DNA from: Prochlorococcus sp. AG-436-D21
Lineage (GTDB): Bacteria; Cyanobacteriota; Cyanobacteriia; PCC-6307; Cyanobiaceae
DNA length: 64,000 nt
Assembly (NCBI GenBank): GCA_003212655.1
Contig: QCPF01000001.1
Span: 56,745 to 120,744 of the forward strand
Reading direction: 5' to 3'
Shown in pieces: positions 61,015-64,000 of this stretch. The translations under genes and the position numbers were made by a program. The notes under the pieces were generated by a model that made no database searches, was not told where the DNA came from, and saw only the letters and a program-made list of their open reading frames with translations. The first letter of the stretch is position 1. Every line of letters starts with the position of its first letter.

Positions 61015-61533
61015 CTAACTACACTCAAGACTTTCTCTGGTTGAAACGCCTGTTGTTGGATTGATTCCATCAGCAATTTCACAAAGATTTCTTTGATCTT
61101 CGCTGTCAAGAATAGCGTAAGAAAAATCTGCTCCTTCTATTTGAGCTCCTGCAAAACTGCTACCTGAAGCGATCATATTTATTAAAACAGCATTTCTAAG
61201 ATCTGTTTTTTGGAAATTAACTCGATCAGAAAGAGTATCGGTCAGGTCGATTCCATTTAAATTAGAACCTTTTAAATCAGATAGGGTTAAGGTTGTCCCA
61301 TGTAAATCAACGTCACTAAAATCTGCATCTCTTGCTACTGCTCCAGCTATAGATGACAAATGAAGATCCTCTCCATGGAAATCAAATCCTGTAATATTAG
61401 ATCTTACATAACTTGGAACTTCATCTCCCTCGCCCTTAACAGCTACATTTGCCCCAGCAAAAACTGGAGAGGATAAAACTAAGAAAGAAAAAGTTATGCA
61501 CAAAAGATATTTTAAAAATCTGAAAAATTTCAT
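61015..61533 (-). CDS. Exported pentapeptide-repeat protein
   Basis: The 172-residue protein has a signal peptide (about 1-26, ending SPVFA) and a block of pentapeptide A(D/N)LXX-type repeats: [30 protein letters not shown] and [16 protein letters not shown]. The C-terminal [16 protein letters not shown] carries a Cys, with a second Cys in the final LECS. Likely a lumenal or periplasmic right-handed beta-helix. Homologues occur in thylakoid lumens of cyanobacteria and plants, but the role is unknown. Confidence 0.82.
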   Translation of the reverse strand: MKFFRFLKYLLCITFSFLVLSSPVFAGANVAVKGEGDEVPSYVRSNITGFDFHGEDLHLSSIAGAVARDADFSDVDLHGTTLTLSDLKGSNLNGIDLTDTLSDRVNFQKTDLRNAVLINMIASGSSFAGAQIEGADFSYAILDSEDQRNLCEIADGINPTTGVSTRESLECS

Positions 61534-61616
61534 ACTAGAGAATTCGAATATTGTTATTTTATAACAATTAGATAATTTTTTAAATCGATGAATAAATTTA
61601 GAATCCCTTTTTAAGA

Positions 61617-62138
61617 TTATTTAACACTATAAATTTTAAATCTAGGCTCTAGATTAGTTATACAATCTAGAAGTTTTTTATTATCTTTGCTATTGGTAAC
61701 TTTGAATTCAGATTCGACCGTACCATCTTTATCTCTAATGGCTTGATTTAAAACTATGGAACCGTTTTCGTCAGATACCGATCTATGAAAAGTTCCTCTA
61801 GGTATCCTTAAAATATATCCGCAAGATTCTAATCTAACTTTATAAAAAGGATAATCCCAACCAAAATTTACAAGAAAAAATGTTCTACCCCCAGAGATAG
61901 CTAATAGATTATCTTCTTGATTGTGATGTATGTAAAATTGCCAATTATTAAAATCTTCATCATTTGGAGGACTAACTGCAGGACCACTGTGAATAACTAG
62001 ATCTCTATAATTTGATTCATTAACACTAATATCAAAAAATCTTACATCTTTTGTATCGCGAAATTTTTCATAACTTATCAATTCAAACATTTTTGATTTA
62101 TTTGATTTGATAACTGGAATTTCTAAACTTGAGTTCAA
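61617..62138 (-). CDS. Cupin-like (RmlC-fold) protein of unknown function
   Basis: A 173-residue soluble protein. [25 protein letters not shown] and [26 protein letters not shown] look like the two cupin motifs of a beta-barrel, though the metal-binding His set is incomplete. It precedes no gene on its strand within 80 bp; the transglutaminase gene upstream ends 125 bp away. It may belong to the same group as the genes up to 64 kb, but the gap makes this uncertain. Confidence 0.6.
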   Translation of the reverse strand: MNSSLEIPVIKSNKSKMFELISYEKFRDTKDVRFFDISVNESNYRDLVIHSGPAVSPPNDEDFNNWQFYIHHNQEDNLLAISGGRTFFLVNFGWDYPFYKVRLESCGYILRIPRGTFHRSVSDENGSIVLNQAIRDKDGTVESEFKVTNSKDNKKLLDCITNLEPRFKIYSVK

Positions 62139-62262
62139 TTTACTTTAAAGATTAAACAAATGAAAACAGATATATACATCTAAGAACGTATCAATTAACA
62201 CTAAAAAAGAAACATATTATTATATATATTTTTCGTCATTTAAAAGATTAAAAATTTTGCGT

Positions 62263-63120
62263 TTATTTAATTTCAAGAGGTTTGATTTCCCACGATAAAG
62301 TATTTTCTAAATTATTTTTTCCTATAAAGTTTCCTGTGATTACAGAGGTTAAATTAGATTTTGAAGAGGATACCAATGTTAAATATCTATCATCTATTAA
62401 TCCTTTTCCGCTTGGATCAAAACCTCTCCAACCAGCACCTGGAATATATAATTCAGCCCAAGCGTGTAAATCCAACTCAGAGGGTAAGGGATCTTCAAAA
62501 TGATAACCACTTACAAACCTACTTGGGATACCTATAGACCTGCAAGCTTCAACCATTAGCATTGCTAAATCTCTGCATGAACCTATACGTTCTCTAAGCG
62601 TTCTGCTAGCCGGCCATGCTGGACCAGTATGTCTTTTGGTATATTTAACCCGATCTTGAATAATTTCTATGAGTTGGTATGTAAACGATAATGCGTTATT
62701 AATGCTTCCTGCTAAGGCTTCTTGGGCAAGTTCTACTGCAGACGGATCGTGTTGTCCATTTGGCATCCATCCCTCTAATGCTCCCTGTAAATCTCTGTTA
62801 ATAATGCTTCTACAAAAAGGTAATGTTAAATCTCTATTTTTAACTCCATCAATAATGTTTGGATGTTTAATAGTTTCAACTTCGCTTATTGATTCAATTG
62901 TTAAATTATCTGTTAATCCATTAAATCTGATTCTATTAATCTCTTCTCCGCTGGCAGCAAGTAATGGATAAATAATTTCTGGTTCTGGAGTTATTTTTAA
63001 TTCAAAATTCTTTAGCTTTTGGAATCCATTTGACCTTGGCTTTATACATAATCTATGCTCGCCTAATTGAACAGGTTCTTCGTATTTATATTCAAGTTTG
63101 TGAATGTATTTAATTCTCAT
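62263..63120 (-). CDS. Transglutaminase-like protein of the alpha-E/ATP-grasp cluster
   Basis: The 285-residue protein has the N-terminal domain typical of this family (MRIKYIHKLEYKYEEPVQL and HRLCIKPR), then a transglutaminase core with catalytic Cys in RIGSCRDLAMLMVEACR, His in DLHAWAELYIPGAGW and Asp in GFDPSGKG. Transglutaminase_N plus core of this type accompanies alpha-E (DUF403) and circularly permuted ATP-grasp proteins in many bacteria. It is 11 bp downstream of the alpha-E gene. The substrate is unknown; a peptidase or amide-transfer role is inference. Confidence 0.9.
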   Translation of the reverse strand: MRIKYIHKLEYKYEEPVQLGEHRLCIKPRSNGFQKLKNFELKITPEPEIIYPLLAASGEEINRIRFNGLTDNLTIESISEVETIKHPNIIDGVKNRDLTLPFCRSIINRDLQGALEGWMPNGQHDPSAVELAQEALAGSINNALSFTYQLIEIIQDRVKYTKRHTGPAWPASRTLRERIGSCRDLAMLMVEACRSIGIPSRFVSGYHFEDPLPSELDLHAWAELYIPGAGWRGFDPSGKGLIDDRYLTLVSSSKSNLTSVITGNFIGKNNLENTLSWEIKPLEIK

Positions 63121-63131
63121 TAATAAACTTA

Positions 63132-64000
63132 TTAATTAATAAAATATTTTTCTTGAATGAGATCATTTAATTTGTTTAAATCTATTTGCAATGAATCGAT
63201 TGCCTCATGTAAACCATTATTGATTATATCTTCAATTCTGATATAACTCCACTTTGCTTTAAGCAAACCTCTCATGCATTCTAATTCTGAAGGATTTTCA
63301 GTAGATGGTGAGGTATCTATCGTTTTAAGTGTATTGCTTATCCCATCAAGACAGTATCTTACTGATCTAGGGAAAATTGGATCAAGTAAAAGAAATCTCG
63401 CAACTGAATTAGGCTTTATAGAATTTTGCACTGCTTTCCTAAACATTTGATAAGCTCCAGCTGAACGTAAAAGTGCTATCCATTGCAGCTCATCAAGAAC
63501 TCCTCCAAGTTCATCTAAGCTGGGTAGGAGTAAATAATATTTAACATCTAAAATTCTTGATGTTTTGTCAGCTCTTTCAATTAATCTTCCAAGAATGCTA
63601 AATCTCCAGGCAAGATCTTTGCTTAGAGTCGCATCTGTAATTCCATAAAAAAGCTGACATTCCCTCCTTATTTCACTTAATTGTTCTTGTCTTGGTTTAT
63701 TCCATATTGCCTCTCCTTCTTGCATATTCCAATATAAAATATTAATCTGTTCCCACATTTCTGTGGTCATAACATCTCTGATTTGTCTTGCATTTTCTCT
63801 TGCCATTTGAATGCAAGAAATTATACTATTTGGGTTTAAACGATCTCTTATTAAAAAATTAATAACGTCATCTGGTTTTTTCTCTGGGAATCTCTTATCA
63901 AAAGATTCTCTGTCACTCGAAGCATCAATTAGAGGGAGCCAAGGTTCGGCACTTCCTGGTGGACAATCTAATGACATAGCTTCGCTTACTTCCACGAAAC
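63132..64000 (-). CDS. Alpha-E domain (DUF403) protein, 5' end outside the window
   Basis: The last 289 residues or so of a DUF403/alpha-E protein. The first complete codons read FVEVSEAMSLDCPPGSAEPW; family members begin with about 25 residues of the type SRVADSLYWINRYVERAENI before this, so the GTG at 63995 is not the start and the frame is truncated by the window edge. IQMARENARQIRDVMTTEMWE, LSEIRRECQLFYGIT and RFSILGRLIERADKTSRILDVKYYLLLP are alpha-E signatures. It precedes the transglutaminase gene by 11 bp. Confidence 0.88.
   Translation of the reverse strand, partial: FVEVSEAMSLDCPPGSAEPWLPLIDASSDRESFDKRFPEKKPDDVINFLIRDRLNPNSIISCIQMARENARQIRDVMTTEMWEQINILYWNMQEGEAIWNKPRQEQLSEIRRECQLFYGITDATLSKDLAWRFSILGRLIERADKTSRILDVKYYLLLPSLDELGGVLDELQWIALLRSAGAYQMFRKAVQNSIKPNSVARFLLLDPIFPRSVRYCLDGISNTLKTIDTSPSTENPSELECMRGLLKAKWSYIRIEDIINNGLHEAIDSLQIDLNKLNDLIQEKYFIN

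Overview
The window is about 31% GC, densely coded and almost free of intergenic space. The gene set is that of a chlorophyll-based oxygenic picocyanobacterium: CyanoP, PetG, cytochrome cM, ferredoxin-NADP reductase, ChlI, lycopene cyclase, SasA, OpcA, a PgpH-like HD protein and the cyanobacterial small RNA Yfr1 between guaB and trxA. Very low GC, tiny spacers and a PetH without the phycobilisome-linker domain point to a high-light-adapted Prochlorococcus. This is my inference from sequence; strain identity was not computed. I see no IS element, prophage, CRISPR array or integrase. The window looks like core chromosome.

Layout. 1-4.4 kb: end of a RecD-type helicase, a DEAD-box RNA helicase behind a hairpin leader, and an MsbA-like ABC exporter. 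4.4-7 kb: CyanoP (minus), recR and lipA. 6.5-12.1 kb (minus): a probable operon lysA > diadenylate cyclase > uppS > bioB > trhO > unknown. 12.2-17.4 kb: rimI, clpC, a GldA-like dehydrogenase and an alpha/beta hydrolase. 17.4-25.8 kb: cdsA, an Orn/Lys/Arg decarboxylase, a UbiB-type kinase, a short RodZ-like protein, malQ, prs and two poorly known genes. 25.9-33.3 kb: the clock output kinase sasA, tRNA-Glu, petH, then zwf-opcA-cobB. 33.3-37.6 kb: a PAP2-like gene, crtE and folD (minus), then a PgpH-like HD protein. 37.7-45 kb: leuA, a GH57 branching enzyme, a lycopene cyclase and gyrA. 45.2-53.8 kb: guaB, Yfr1, trxA, hisH, rsmD, petG (antisense, 39 codons), cytM, trmJ-like, chlI, ruvC, a 5-FTHF cyclo-ligase, sufE and hom. 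53.8-64 kb: half of a DppA/DppB transporter, a DUF1400 hydrolase, an MFS transporter, a PfkB kinase, small unknown genes, a pentapeptide protein and a cupin / transglutaminase / alpha-E group that runs off the window.

Themes. Genes for night-time carbon use are scattered through the window (MalQ, GH57, Zwf/OpcA, SasA, thioredoxin). Both ends of c-di-AMP turnover are present: a synthase at 9.8-10.7 kb and a candidate phosphodiesterase at 35.7-37.2 kb.

Most notable observations: (1) three +1 indels, all in A homopolymers and all within 350 bp, break the 3' end of cobB and the PAP2-like gene, yet every downstream frame keeps family-like sequence; (2) the phycobilisome-linker domain of PetH is replaced by a predicted membrane anchor plus a Lys/Ala/Pro linker with tandem repeats; (3) the alpha-E/transglutaminase locus, part of a poorly understood ATP-grasp-associated system; (4) several convergent gene pairs share their stop codons on a 4-bp TTAA or CTAA.
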